Shown here: positions 37,911 through 47,515 of the stretch, one piece after another
How the letters are laid out: every line of letters starts with the position of its first letter
How positions within the stretch are numbered: the first letter of the stretch is position 1
Assembly: GCF_028745515.1 (NCBI RefSeq)
Contig: NZ_JAQZSG010000009.1
Span: forward strand, 62,001 to 126,000
Source of the DNA: Paenibacillus thermotolerans
GTDB taxonomy: Bacteria; Bacillota; Bacilli; Paenibacillales; YIM-B00363
Length of the DNA: 64,000 nt
Direction: 5' to 3'
Program-made: the position numbers and the translations under genes
The notes under the pieces: model-generated
The model's input: the letters and a program-made list of their open reading frames with translations, nothing else
Databases searched by the model: none
What the model was told of the DNA's origin: nothing

Positions 37911-40616
37911 ATGCATGCAGCTTTCGACTTTGACGAAGTAGGCCGGCTTCCCTTGCCGGGGGACAACGTCGCCGTCGCTATTCGCCGGATGGACGCCGGA
38001 ACGATCATTCGCTATCGTAATCAATTGCTAACACTGGATTATGCCGTCATGGAAGGGCATCGCTTTGCCGTGAAGGAGATCGCTCCGGGCGAACCCTTGC
38101 TTTCCTGGGAGCTGCCCTTCGGAACGGCGATTCGGCCGATTCAGCCCGGCAATTATGTGATCAACCTTTCCGTACTGGAGGCGCTTAAAATCCGGCATTT
38201 GGATTTTACACTTCCGGCGGCGCCTAACTTTGCGGATCGGGTTCATCCTTTTGTTCTGAATGAGGTTGATTTCCAGCCGGCCCCGGCGATCCCCGATTAT
38301 ACGGAAACCCGCACCTTCCAAGGCTATCGGCGAAGTTCGTCACGCGGAGTCGGCACCCGCAACATGATCGTCTTGTTAGGGACGTCCTCCGTCACGGGCA
38401 GCTTTGTTAAGGTGCTTGCCGCTCGTCTGCAGGGGAAAGCGGCGAACTTTCCACAAGTGGACGGGATTGTCCCTGTGGCTCATACCGAGGGCGGGACCGA
38501 ACAGCCGAACAATTTGGAATTGCTGCTGCGCACGTTGGCCGGATTCATCGTAAATCCGAACGTTGGCGCGGTCCTCATCGTGGACCATGGCGCCGAGCCC
38601 GTGACCAACCGAATGCTGGAAGCTTATATGCGCGACCATAATGTTCCGATCGATGAGGTGCTTCACCGGTTTCTGTCGATACAAGACGGATTTGTGCCGA
38701 ATCTTGCGAAAGGAGAAGAAATCATTAACGAGTGGCTGCCGATCGTCAACCGCTTCGAGCGAACGCCGGAATCGCTGGCCCATCTCAAGATCGGGCTGCA
38801 GTGCGGCGGCTCGGACGCCTTCTCCGGCATTTCCGCGAATCCGCTGCTCGGCTGGGTGACGCAGGAGCTCGTTCGATACGGCGGTTCCGCGAATTTGGCT
38901 GAAACCGACGAATTGATCGGCGCCGAGCCTTATGTATTAAAGAAGGTCCGCGATGTAGAGACCGCCCGCAAATTTCTGGAGCTTCTCGACCGATTCAAAA
39001 CGCGCGCGGCTTGGCACGGCGCCAATGCGGAAGGGAATCCGTCCGGCGGCAACAAATACCGCGGCCTTTACAACATATATTTAAAATCCATCGGCGCGGC
39101 CATGAAGAAAAATCCGTCCACGCGCCTTGACTTTGCTATCGATTACGCCGAGCCGATGAAACAACCCGGTTTTTATTTCATGGATAGCCCCGGGAACGAC
39201 CTAGAGAGCATTGCCGGTCAGGTGGCCTCAGGCTGCAATTTAATATATTTCGCAACGGGCAACGGCTCGATTACCAACTTTCCGTTCGTGCCGACCATTA
39301 AGGTCGTGACGACGACGCAAAGATATCAGTTATTGAAGAACGATATGGACATCAATGCCGGTCAATATTTAGACGGCATATCCATGGAGGAGCTAGGCAA
39401 GCAGGCATTCGAATTGACGTTGCAAATCGCCTCCGGTCAACGCAGTGTAGGCGAGAAGGCGGGCCATGCGCAGGTGCAAATTTGGCGGAACTGGCGGCAG
39501 AGCGACGGAAGCCGGCTGGAAGCGTTGCTTCATGCCCCGATGCCGACGGGGGAGCCGATTGCGATTCGCAAGGATCCGGCGGACGCCGAAGTCCGCGTTC
39601 GCTTCGCGTTAACGAGGGATCAAGACCGACTGGCAAGCGATCGGATCGGTCTCATTCTTCCCACAAGTCTCTGCTCCGGGCAGGTGGCGAATATGATCGC
39701 TCGGCGACTGAACGATCAGGGTGTCGGCAAGCCGGAGCTTTCGCGGTTTGTGGCGTTGGCCCATACGGAAGGATGCGGTATTTCGGACGGCCGACAAGAG
39801 CAGCGTATATTTTCCAGGACGATGCTCGGCTATGTCACCCACCCGTCGGTAAAGCTTTGTCTGCTGTTGGAGCACGGTTGCGAAAAGACGCATAATGACT
39901 ACATGCGCAATGAGATGGAACAATTGGGGATTGACCACAGCCGTCTCGGCTTTGCCAGCATTCAACTTGACGGCGGGATTGAGAATGTCGTTCGGAAGGC
40001 GGAGGCATGGTTTGCCAACCGATTGACGGAGGTTCCTCAAGCCGTGAAGGAATTAGCGGGGCTTGAAGCCTTACGCGTCGGGATAGTAAGCGACGGCCCC
40101 GTTGACGATGCGGCCGGAGAACAGCTGGCGAAGGTAACGAGAACGATCGTCGGCGCCGGCGGGACGGTTGTCATTCCCGAGAATAGCGGATTGCTTTCAA
40201 CGCCTGCATATCGTGAGAATGTACTGGTTACAGCGCATGTTTCGCCGTCACTGGCTTACGGCGAAACTGCCCGCCGCAACGGTTTCCACATGATGGAGGC
40301 GCCGACGGAGCATTGGGTGGAAACGGTCACGGGATTAGCGGCTACGGGCGTTGAGCTGATGATCGCTTTGGTCAATCGCCGGCCGATGCAGACGCACCCG
40401 TTCGTGCCAATGATTCAGATGGCGTCGGATCCCGCAATGCAAGCAAACCATACCCATGAATTGGACCTGTCGCTGACCGGAAACCCGAACGATTGGACCG
40501 GGCAAATATTGGAGTGCTGCAAGAAAGTGATCGAGCATAGCCATATTCCGCGACTCTATCGTCAGGGGAATGTTGATTTCCAATTAACACGCGGGTATCT
40601 CGGCGTTTCATTGTAA
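37911..40616 (+). CDS. Double-length UxaA/altronate dehydratase-like protein
   Basis: About 901 residues (ATG 37911; ATG 37899 is possible but overlaps GGAAGGG). The N-terminal SAF domain (about 10-85) and a complete altronate-dehydratase-type catalytic part (GVGTRNMIVLLGT, GIVPVAHTEGGTEQPNN, LKIGLQCGGSDAFSGISANP, FYFMDSPGNDLESIAGQVA) extend to about residue 530. A second UxaA-like half follows (GLILPTSLCSGQVANMIA, FVALAHTEGCGISDG, FHMMEAPTEHWVETVTGLAA), giving a duplicated arrangement. Single UxaA proteins are about 500 residues. It probably dehydrates or opens a sugar acid; the role of the second half is unknown. Confidence 0.85.
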   Translation: MHAAFDFDEVGRLPLPGDNVAVAIRRMDAGTIIRYRNQLLTLDYAVMEGHRFAVKEIAPGEPLLSWELPFGTAIRPIQPGNYVINLSVLEALKIRHLDFTLPAAPNFADRVHPFVLNEVDFQPAPAIPDYTETRTFQGYRRSSSRGVGTRNMIVLLGTSSVTGSFVKVLAARLQGKAANFPQVDGIVPVAHTEGGTEQPNNLELLLRTLAGFIVNPNVGAVLIVDHGAEPVTNRMLEAYMRDHNVPIDEVLHRFLSIQDGFVPNLAKGEEIINEWLPIVNRFERTPESLAHLKIGLQCGGSDAFSGISANPLLGWVTQELVRYGGSANLAETDELIGAEPYVLKKVRDVETARKFLELLDRFKTRAAWHGANAEGNPSGGNKYRGLYNIYLKSIGAAMKKNPSTRLDFAIDYAEPMKQPGFYFMDSPGNDLESIAGQVASGCNLIYFATGNGSITNFPFVPTIKVVTTTQRYQLLKNDMDINAGQYLDGISMEELGKQAFELTLQIASGQRSVGEKAGHAQVQIWRNWRQSDGSRLEALLHAPMPTGEPIAIRKDPADAEVRVRFALTRDQDRLASDRIGLILPTSLCSGQVANMIARRLNDQGVGKPELSRFVALAHTEGCGISDGRQEQRIFSRTMLGYVTHPSVKLCLLLEHGCEKTHNDYMRNEMEQLGIDHSRLGFASIQLDGGIENVVRKAEAWFANRLTEVPQAVKELAGLEALRVGIVSDGPVDDAAGEQLAKVTRTIVGAGGTVVIPENSGLLSTPAYRENVLVTAHVSPSLAYGETARRNGFHMMEAPTEHWVETVTGLAATGVELMIALVNRRPMQTHPFVPMIQMASDPAMQANHTHELDLSLTGNPNDWTGQILECCKKVIEHSHIPRLYRQGNVDFQLTRGYLGVSL

Positions 40617-40656
40617 GGAATCAGCAGGACTAATGATAACCTGGAAACCTTAGCAC

Positions 40657-40697
40657 GAAAACCTTGATTGGCATTTCGCCCATCAAGGTTTTCATAT
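40657..40697 (+). terminator. Intrinsic terminator after the UxaA-like gene
   Basis: GAAAACCTTGAT and ATCAAGGTTTTC form a perfect 12-bp stem around a 13-base loop; the T-rich tract is within the stem's 3' arm, followed by ATATATG. It may only attenuate transcription into the SDR genes. Confidence 0.7.
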
Positions 40698-40805
40698 ATG
40701 GCTGGGAATGGAGCATAAACTACCTTGACGGCTTGGAAGACTTTATACGAGCGATTTCTAAAAACACTTCCTGACATACAATGCGAACCTGGGAGGTTGA
40801 AAGCA

Positions 40806-41579
40806 ATGACAAATCGTTTATTGGACAAAGTGGTTGTCATCACCGGCGGAACTAAGGGGATCGGTAAAGGAATTGCTTTAAGGGCAGCGCAGGAAGGAGC
40901 GAAAGTAGTCATAAACGGCCGCAATGAACAAGACGGGGAATCGGTTGTTCGCGAGATCAGCGATCGATTCGGGACGGAGGCGCTTTTCGTGAAGGGCGAC
41001 GTGAGTCGGGAAGCGGCCTGTAAGCATCTGATTGAAGAAACCGTTACGCGATTCGGGAAGGTGGACGGTCTGGTAAACAATGCCGGGATATTTCCTCGCG
41101 GCAGTATGGTCGATACATCGGAAGAGCTTTTCGATTCGATTTTTGCGGTGAATATGAAAGGAACGTTCTTTTGCTGCAAGTATGCGATCCAAGCCATGTT
41201 AAAGACAGGCGGCGGCTCCATTGTGCAGATCGGATCTACGAACGCCTACAAGGGAAGCAAGGATCTTGCAGCCTACGCTTGCTCCAAAGGAGCTATGCTG
41301 ACTCTGAATCGTCATATCGCCGCTCATTACGGAAGGGATAATATCCGCTCCAATTGGATCACGGTCGGCTGGGTCGCGTCGGAAGGAGAGATTGAGCTGC
41401 ACAAAAATTATTACGGAAGATCCGAAGACGAATTAAATGAACTGGCCAAAAAGGCTACGTTAACCGGACGCATGCAAACACCGGAGGATATGGCATACGG
41501 CGCGATTTTCCTACTTTCGGACGAAGCCAGTCAGATTACCGGAACGGAGCTTGCCATTAACGGAGGACTTGGACTGTAA
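40806..41579 (+). CDS. SDR family oxidoreductase (first)
   Basis: 257 residues from the ATG behind GGGAGG. Classical SDR: TGGTKGIGKGIALRAA near 14-29 (cofactor loop), NNAGIFPRG near 90-98, and the active-site YACSKGA near 157-163. The C-terminus ITGTELAINGGLGL is typical of glucose-1-dehydrogenase-like SDRs. In this cluster it could oxidise an aldose or a sugar acid. The basic residue after the glycine loop start (Lys18) is compatible with NAD or NADP; specificity cannot be decided. Confidence 0.9.
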   Translation: MTNRLLDKVVVITGGTKGIGKGIALRAAQEGAKVVINGRNEQDGESVVREISDRFGTEALFVKGDVSREAACKHLIEETVTRFGKVDGLVNNAGIFPRGSMVDTSEELFDSIFAVNMKGTFFCCKYAIQAMLKTGGGSIVQIGSTNAYKGSKDLAAYACSKGAMLTLNRHIAAHYGRDNIRSNWITVGWVASEGEIELHKNYYGRSEDELNELAKKATLTGRMQTPEDMAYGAIFLLSDEASQITGTELAINGGLGL

Positions 41580-41631
41580 TTGTAAGCGCATACTCATTAG
41601 CCAAAAATATGTAAACGGAGGGAATGGATCT

Positions 41632-42393
41632 TTGAACGGATATAACTTGGATGGAAAGGTCGCATTAATTACGGGTGGAAGCCAGGGGCTCGGAATGGAG
41701 TTCGCCGAGAAATTAGCGCTCTGCGGGGCACAGGTGGCGATTACAAGCCGCGATGAACGAAAGGCGAAGGAAGCGGCTGAAGCGATAAGCGGGAGAACTG
41801 GCGGAAAAGTGCTAGGGGTTAAGGTTGATGTGACGAATTCCGAAAGTATTCGACGGATGGCGGATCAGGTCGTAAGCACTTTTGGCCGTTGCGACATATT
41901 GATCAACAATGCCGGAATTAACGTGCGCAAGCCGATTCTGGAATATGATGAGGAGAGCTGGGATCTCGTGTTGACGACCAATCTGAAAGCGCCGTTCCTC
42001 TGCGCGAAAGCGGTCGTCCCTTACATGATTAAGCAGCATTACGGCCGCATCATTAACATTGCTTCCATGCTGGGACAAGTCGCATTGCCCGAACGTTCCG
42101 CATATTGTTCGAGCAAGGGCGGCCTGATCCAGCTGACAAAGGTGATGGCTCTCGAATGGGCGGCCCACAACATTACGGTTAATGCCGTCTGCCCAGGCCC
42201 GTTCGCGACGGAGCTTAACAAAGTTGTTATTAATAACCCGGAGGCGAATCAATATTTCATGAATCACTTACCGGTAAAACGATGGGGCGATCCAAGCGAG
42301 CTATCCGGACTCATCCTTTATCTGGCCTCCGATATGTCGAGTTTCATGACCGGTTCCGCCATCACGATTGATGGAGGCTGGACCGCCGAATAA
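41632..42393 (+). CDS. SDR family oxidoreductase (second)
   Basis: 253 residues, TTG start behind CGGAGGGAATGG. It shows TGGSQGLGMEFAEKLA near 14-29, NNAGINVRKP near 91-100, active-site YCSSKGGL near 158-165 and GSAITIDGGW at the C-terminus. The pattern resembles 2-deoxy-D-gluconate 3-dehydrogenase and gluconate 5-dehydrogenase types, so a sugar-acid substrate is plausible. It lies in the same run of genes as the other sugar-acid enzymes. Confidence 0.9.
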   Translation: MNGYNLDGKVALITGGSQGLGMEFAEKLALCGAQVAITSRDERKAKEAAEAISGRTGGKVLGVKVDVTNSESIRRMADQVVSTFGRCDILINNAGINVRKPILEYDEESWDLVLTTNLKAPFLCAKAVVPYMIKQHYGRIINIASMLGQVALPERSAYCSSKGGLIQLTKVMALEWAAHNITVNAVCPGPFATELNKVVINNPEANQYFMNHLPVKRWGDPSELSGLILYLASDMSSFMTGSAITIDGGWTAE

Positions 42394-42425
42394 TTCTATC
42401 AATCTGTAAAAAGGAGGAGGAAGGT

Positions 42426-43397
42426 ATGAAGTTCGGATTGACGGCATACGGAACGGTGTATTACATGGGCATTGCGCCGGCTTCGAACCGTTCGCGGTTT
42501 ACGGCGAAAGATCAAATCGACATGGCGGAAGCTTACGGGTTGCAAGGCGTTGAAATTCCGTTCGACATACTTAGGGAAAGCGATCCCGATGAAGCGGCCG
42601 ATTATGCGCGAAGCAAAAGTATGTTTATCAATATCGCAGCGAGCGGTTACGAGCATGCGAATTTGAAGGAAGCAATGAAGCTTGCAAACCGTATTGGTGC
42701 CATTACAGTCCGCACGGTTGTCGGAGGGGCGAAAATCGGCGGTGACCGCAGGCATATGGCAGGGGAGTGGCGGCCGTTCCTGCAAATGCTGCTTCGGAAT
42801 TTTCAGGAGGTGATGGACGCAGCGGATCCGAATGGCGCAAACCTCGGCGTTGAAAATCATCAGGACTTAACTTCTGAAGAACTGCTGTGGCTGTGCGAAA
42901 GCATCGGATCGAATCGCTTCGGCATTACGCTTGACACCGGGAATCCGCTCGCAACCGCTGAGGAGCCGAACGATTTCTTCCGGCGAGTCGCGCCGTTTGT
43001 AAAAAATGCGCATCTGAAAGATTATAACATCTTCTGGTCGGAGGAAGGATACCGGCTAGCTCGCTGCCCGATCGGCCAAGGCGTCATCGATTTTCCTCTA
43101 TTATTCGACATCCTTAAAGAGCACAATCCCGACTTGACCTTATCGATAGAACACGGCGCTTTAGAAGCCCGTCATATTCGGGTGTTGATGGAAGATTACT
43201 GGACGGAATATCCGCCGCGTACCGCTCTCCAGCTCATCCGTTTGCTGCGTTTTGTTGAAGATCGCGCAAGAACAAAAGGGGATTGGCGGACACCTTACGA
43301 GAAAGGCGAGTCGCCGGAAAAAATTGCCGCTTATGAAATCGACGAATTGAACCGCGGAGTTGCCTTTTTGTCCACTCTCATAAAGAAATACGCTTGA
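42426..43397 (+). CDS. Sugar phosphate isomerase/epimerase-like TIM barrel
   Basis: 323 residues of the AP-endonuclease-2/xylose-isomerase-like barrel. Metal-binding residues typical of the fold are visible in GVEIPFDI near 42-49, GVENHQDL near 142-149 (Glu and His), ITLDTGNPLA near 168-177 and VKNAHLKDYN near 194-203 (His-x-Lys-Asp), plus LSIEHGA near 240. It probably isomerises or epimerises a sugar or hydroxy keto acid. AGGAGGAAGGT precedes the start. Confidence 0.85.
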   Translation: MKFGLTAYGTVYYMGIAPASNRSRFTAKDQIDMAEAYGLQGVEIPFDILRESDPDEAADYARSKSMFINIAASGYEHANLKEAMKLANRIGAITVRTVVGGAKIGGDRRHMAGEWRPFLQMLLRNFQEVMDAADPNGANLGVENHQDLTSEELLWLCESIGSNRFGITLDTGNPLATAEEPNDFFRRVAPFVKNAHLKDYNIFWSEEGYRLARCPIGQGVIDFPLLFDILKEHNPDLTLSIEHGALEARHIRVLMEDYWTEYPPRTALQLIRLLRFVEDRARTKGDWRTPYEKGESPEKIAAYEIDELNRGVAFLSTLIKKYA

Positions 43398-43459
43398 TAA
43401 ACATCTTAACCATCCGTGAAGCTTTACAGAGTACCAATAAAGCCATTGAGGTGATCTGA

Positions 43460-44245
43460 ATGACGGCAATGGAGTTAAAGGGAAAAAATGCGATCGTAAC
43501 CGGCTCAAGCAGAGGGCTCGGCAAGCAATATGCCTTCGATCTTGCGGCCGCGGGGGTAAACGTTATTATTCACGATATCAACGAAGAGGCTGCGGCCCAG
43601 TTTGACGAAGCTGTGTCCGGAAGCGCCGTAGCTCAAGAAATCGCTGAAACGTACGGTGTGAAAGCACATTTCATCGCGGCAGAGATGCGCGATCCCTTAC
43701 AAGTGAAAGCGTTGGTTGACCGGTCGATTGAACTGCTCGGCTCAATCGACATTCTGGTCAACAACGCCGGAGGCGACATTGGTGCCGAATCGCCGCGCCC
43801 CGAACCGAACGATGCGCTGGACATTTCCGTTGCAGACATTCAGGCGGTTGTGGATCGGAATTTGACAGCGACGATGTTCGCCTGCAAATTTGCAGGTCTG
43901 CATATGCGGGAACGAAGATCCGGCAAAATCGTGAATGTCGGTTCAATTGCCGGACATGTTGCCGTTCGGGAGGGAATTATTTACGCAGCGGCAAAAATGG
44001 GCATTTCGCAATATACACGCAGCCTGGCGGAGCAGCTTCGGCCGTATGACGTCAACGTCAATTGCATTTCTCCCGCGCCGACCTACACCGGTCGATTTCT
44101 GGCGACACGCAATGTGCCGGAGGAAGATGGCCGTTCGCGCTTGCAGCGTATTGCGAAGCCTAAAGATATGTCCGACATCGTGATGTTTCTTGTCGGTCCG
44201 CAATCCGATGCATTATCCGGCGAGACAATCGTCTGTTGGAAATAA
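43460..44245 (+). CDS. SDR family oxidoreductase (third)
   Basis: 261 residues. It shows TGSSRGLGKQYAFDLA near 14-29, NNAGGDIGAESPRPEP near 94-109 and YAAAKMGISQYTRSLAEQL, with the active-site Tyr near 175. A loop with many acidic and proline residues after the NNAG motif is longer than in the other two SDRs. The C-terminus (SGETIVCWK) departs from the usual DGG ending. It is the last gene of the sugar-acid run. Confidence 0.88.
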   Translation: MTAMELKGKNAIVTGSSRGLGKQYAFDLAAAGVNVIIHDINEEAAAQFDEAVSGSAVAQEIAETYGVKAHFIAAEMRDPLQVKALVDRSIELLGSIDILVNNAGGDIGAESPRPEPNDALDISVADIQAVVDRNLTATMFACKFAGLHMRERRSGKIVNVGSIAGHVAVREGIIYAAAKMGISQYTRSLAEQLRPYDVNVNCISPAPTYTGRFLATRNVPEEDGRSRLQRIAKPKDMSDIVMFLVGPQSDALSGETIVCWK

Positions 44246-44280
44246 CGGTTGAATCAAAAAATACGTAGCGATATAACACA

Positions 44281-44308
44281 TCATCCCGGTCCGTTCGGAC
44301 CGGGATGA
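44281..44308 (+). terminator. GC-rich hairpin at the end of the sugar-acid cluster
   Basis: TCATCCCGGTCC and GGACCGGGATGA form a perfect 12-bp stem with a GTTC loop. No U-run follows, so it may be a weak or factor-dependent terminator. Confidence 0.5.
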
Positions 44309-44458
44309 CGCATGTTATCCGGTTGTTTAGTTGATGACACGCTAATTTTTTTCATAGGTAAAGCCCGGTTCGGCCGACAGACGTCCAAGCAATGATCGTG
44401 CGTGACTTATATTATAAAAGAGCATGCAGCCGTTATTAGGGAGAGAGGCAGAAGCAAG

Positions 44459-45316
44459 ATGAGAGTCGTGAATCTTAACGGGAGTCTGGTAAATGAACGA
44501 CGCGCAGCAATTTCCATCTATGATCACGGCATCCTGTACGGTTGCGCCTTTTATACGACTATGCGCATTTGCAAAGGACACATCTTCCTGATTGACGATC
44601 ATCTGCAGAAAATTAATTACGCCCTGAATGATCTCGGAATCTTACACGCTCACGGCATTGATTGGGAGTCCGAGATCCATAGAGCGATTCGTGCCAACGG
44701 AATGAATAGCGGGGTGGCCCGATTAAACATTACAGCCGGCAATGTCGGTTGGCGTATGCCGCGAGCGCCTTATTCAAAGCCCAACTTCTTTATATTTACC
44801 CGCAACATGGCTTCTCCGACACGAATGATTCCCAAATCCATCATCGTATTGAAGACCCCGTATGAACGGCCGAATGTCCATTACAAATCAGTGAATCGGA
44901 CCAACGGGGTTAAAGCCAGAAGGGAGCTGTGGGGCAAAAGGTTTTACGACGGATTGTTCATCACCGCCAAAGGAGTCGTTGCGGAAGGGATCGATACGAA
45001 TATTTTCATGGTTTACAAAGGTGAAATAATAACACCTGATATTTCAACCGGGATTCTTCCCGGACTTACCCGGCGATACGTCATGGAGCTGGCAAAGAGC
45101 CTCGGCTTTCCCGTTCGAGAGGAAATATTCACATTGGAACAATTGCGGAAAGCCGATGAAATCTTCATAACAAATACCGGTGCGGGTATTACGCCGATTC
45201 ATAACATTCACAACCTTCTCACACGTTCGGAATTCCCCATCGCACGCACATTATGGGAACAATACGTAAAACAGTTGGAATATTTGCGCTCTGCGGGGGA
45301 GATCAACAATGAATGA
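44459..45316 (+). CDS. Class IV PLP aminotransferase (DAAT/IlvE/PabC fold)
   Basis: 285 residues from the ATG behind GGGAGAGAGG. Fold-type IV features: SIYDHGILYGCAFYTTMRI near 20-38, the PLP lysine in HYKSVNRTNGVKARREL near 139-155, VVAEGIDTNIFMV near 173-185, and GILPGLTRRYVMELA with TNTGAGITPI near 236-245. The class covers D-amino-acid and branched-chain aminotransferases and aminodeoxychorismate lyase. Its stop overlaps the next gene by eight bases, so it is coupled to the DUF2156/ATP-grasp genes and may supply an amino acid for them. Confidence 0.87.
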   Translation: MRVVNLNGSLVNERRAAISIYDHGILYGCAFYTTMRICKGHIFLIDDHLQKINYALNDLGILHAHGIDWESEIHRAIRANGMNSGVARLNITAGNVGWRMPRAPYSKPNFFIFTRNMASPTRMIPKSIIVLKTPYERPNVHYKSVNRTNGVKARRELWGKRFYDGLFITAKGVVAEGIDTNIFMVYKGEIITPDISTGILPGLTRRYVMELAKSLGFPVREEIFTLEQLRKADEIFITNTGAGITPIHNIHNLLTRSEFPIARTLWEQYVKQLEYLRSAGEINNE

Positions 45317-46280
45317 AAGCAAGGCAGTTTCACCGCCCATCCAACTGAAGGATTGGACTTTTCATCGGCTCGCTCTTTCCGATAAAGAAATGTACTTGAA
45401 ATATGTTGCGGAAACGGAATATCCGATGAACTACTCAAAGTCTTTCTTTGATTTTGTATGGGGGCGATCACGGGTCGGCGATCTTGCGTTGTGGAAAGAA
45501 ATCGACGGAATGCTTACGATCTTTAAGTATGAACGACGAAAAAATGTTCTTTACCTCCCCTTTCTCCCATTGGGTAAAGGGTCGCCGGAGCACGTGATTC
45601 AAGTTCTAATTAAGGCACTAACGTTCTGCAGCGCTTGGAACGGAAAAAAAGCGATGGTACGGGTTCTCAACAATATGCAGCTTGATTATCTTCGCAGTTC
45701 TCCCCTTTATCGCAAATATTTTCGCAGTATTACTTTAGTCGGGCGGGAAATTTACGTTTCCGTTCAACATCTCGTTCACCTCACAGGAACACCCTTCGCC
45801 TCGATCCGAAAAACAATCAATCGATTCATGAGAGAGTATCCGAATGCCGTCATCAGAAAAGCCGTCAAAGGAGATGAAGAACGGCTTTGGGCCTTAAAAC
45901 AAATATGGAACCAAACAGCCGGCGCCAAATATCCGAAAATTCTCGATGACGAATACTATCGCAGGATCATCAACCGGTTCGATGAGTTAAACCATATCGT
46001 TCTGCTTATCGAAGTCGATTCGAAGGTCATCGCAATGATTAGCGGAGCGATCAATCCCGACGGCTTGGGATGGGCGAATTTATTAAAATATGACAACAGC
46101 TATAAAGGCGTTTCCACTGTGATGTATATTGAACTTGCCAATGAAATCCATAGATTGAATCCGGAATCCGAACTCATTAACCTCGGCAGCGATATCGGCG
46201 TGGGCGACGGGCTCAGCTTATATAAAAACAAATTAAGACCGGTATTATTTACCGATCGATTGAGATTGTTTTTGAAGTAA
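45309..46280 (+). CDS. DUF2156 (LPG synthase C-terminal-like) protein, paralog 1
   Basis: 323 residues, soluble. The DUF2156 pattern is visible: LALSDKEMYLKYVAETEYP near 20-38, WKEIDGMLTIFKYE near 62-75, LPFLPLGKGSPEHV near 83-96, HIVLLIEVDSKVIAMISG near 232-249 and NLGSDIGVGDGLSLYKNKLRP near the end. In MprF this domain is a double GNAT fold that transfers an amino acid from aminoacyl-tRNA to lipid. Here the membrane flippase half is absent, so the acceptor may be a small molecule or peptide. Two paralogs follow at 47516 and 50986. Start overlaps the aminotransferase stop. Confidence 0.82.
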   Translation: MNESKAVSPPIQLKDWTFHRLALSDKEMYLKYVAETEYPMNYSKSFFDFVWGRSRVGDLALWKEIDGMLTIFKYERRKNVLYLPFLPLGKGSPEHVIQVLIKALTFCSAWNGKKAMVRVLNNMQLDYLRSSPLYRKYFRSITLVGREIYVSVQHLVHLTGTPFASIRKTINRFMREYPNAVIRKAVKGDEERLWALKQIWNQTAGAKYPKILDDEYYRRIINRFDELNHIVLLIEVDSKVIAMISGAINPDGLGWANLLKYDNSYKGVSTVMYIELANEIHRLNPESELINLGSDIGVGDGLSLYKNKLRPVLFTDRLRLFLK

Positions 46281-46296
46281 GAGGGGGTGAGAGAGG

Positions 46297-47511
46297 ATGA
46301 AAACCGTTGTGTTCCTTGGAATCACAAGTTACGGCACTTGGAGAGAAGCGGTTCGGTTCGCGTCGAAATTAGGTTATGCAACCGTTGTATTTACGAATAT
46401 ACCCTCTTTAGCTAAATATCAAGAACCATTTCCGCAAATCCATAAAATGATTTATATTCGCAGCATTCGATATTACCCGTTAAGAAGACTCATTCGGAGG
46501 CTTCAATCGGAGGGGTTTGAAATTGCCGCTATTATCAGCTTCGTGGAGTTTTATACGTATACCGCATGCTTGCTGGCAGATGAGTTCCATGTAAACCGAT
46601 TATCGATACCGGCTTATAAGCACATGAGCAGTAAAATCATGACAAGAAATTTACTCTCGGGCACCCCTTATTCTCCGTTCTATACGATCCTTACAAATTC
46701 CGATCCTCAAGTCCTGAATACGCTCGCCGAACAATTGCCATTGGTTGTTAAAATGCCCAAATCCGTCGGATCAAAAGATGTTTTCAAAGTAACAAGCAAA
46801 GCTCAATTGGAAGCCGTAATAAGCAAAATATCGCCTCAACCGCATCATCCGGTTATTGTTGAACAATATTTGGACGGCCCCCAATATTTAGTTGAAGTAA
46901 TCGTTTATTCGGGACAGACACATATTGTTGCCTTTATAAGACAGGAAGTCGAATTCAACGGTCAGAGTCGTTTTATTATTACCGGGTACAGCGTAATCCT
47001 CGACCGGAGTTCGGAAATATTTCAAAGTGCCGAGAAGACCGTTCAATCGATCGTCGAACGCCATGGACTGGCGAACGGCTCCTTCCATATGGAACTTCGC
47101 CTTGTGAACGGGGAGTGGAAAGTGATCGAGATCAATTCCAGGATGTCCGGATCCGGAATGAATCAATTGATCGAATACGCTTATGGCATTAATTTATTGG
47201 AAGAAACGATAAAGTTATGGCTTGGAGAAAAGCCGAATCTTTCACCCAAACATCGCAAGCATACCTATAACCAGTTTATTACCGCGCCAAGAAGCGGGCT
47301 TTGCAAAGATATCATTGGAGTGTCTGAAGCCAGGGAATGTCCCGGTGTACGACAAGTTTTCGTAAGTTCGGTTAAAGGAAGACGGCTAAGACCTCCTCTC
47401 TCGATGTATGATCGTTACGCATATGTGATCGCTAATGGCGACACCGAAGAAGAAGCCGAAAGAAACGCCAAATCCGCCGCGTCCCTCATCCGGTTTGTAA
47501 TGTGGAGGTGA
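46297..47511 (+). CDS. ATP-grasp ligase (L-amino-acid-ligase-like)
   Basis: 404 residues. N-terminal Rossmann-like domain (VVFLGITSYGTWREA). ATP-grasp core: LPLVVKMPKSVGSKDVF near 148-164 (ATP-binding lysine), VIVEQYLDGPQYLVEV near 188-203, FHMELRLVNGEWKVIEINSR near 266-285, with Glu, Glu and Asn positioned as metal ligands, and MSGSGMNQLIEYAYG. The organisation is that of the BacD/YwfE and carbamoyl-phosphate-synthetase-like family that joins amino acids via acyl phosphates. It lies between two DUF2156 paralogs, spaced 16 and 4 bases. Confidence 0.85.
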   Translation: MKTVVFLGITSYGTWREAVRFASKLGYATVVFTNIPSLAKYQEPFPQIHKMIYIRSIRYYPLRRLIRRLQSEGFEIAAIISFVEFYTYTACLLADEFHVNRLSIPAYKHMSSKIMTRNLLSGTPYSPFYTILTNSDPQVLNTLAEQLPLVVKMPKSVGSKDVFKVTSKAQLEAVISKISPQPHHPVIVEQYLDGPQYLVEVIVYSGQTHIVAFIRQEVEFNGQSRFIITGYSVILDRSSEIFQSAEKTVQSIVERHGLANGSFHMELRLVNGEWKVIEINSRMSGSGMNQLIEYAYGINLLEETIKLWLGEKPNLSPKHRKHTYNQFITAPRSGLCKDIIGVSEARECPGVRQVFVSSVKGRRLRPPLSMYDRYAYVIANGDTEEEAERNAKSAASLIRFVMWR

Positions 47512-47515
47512 TCGT

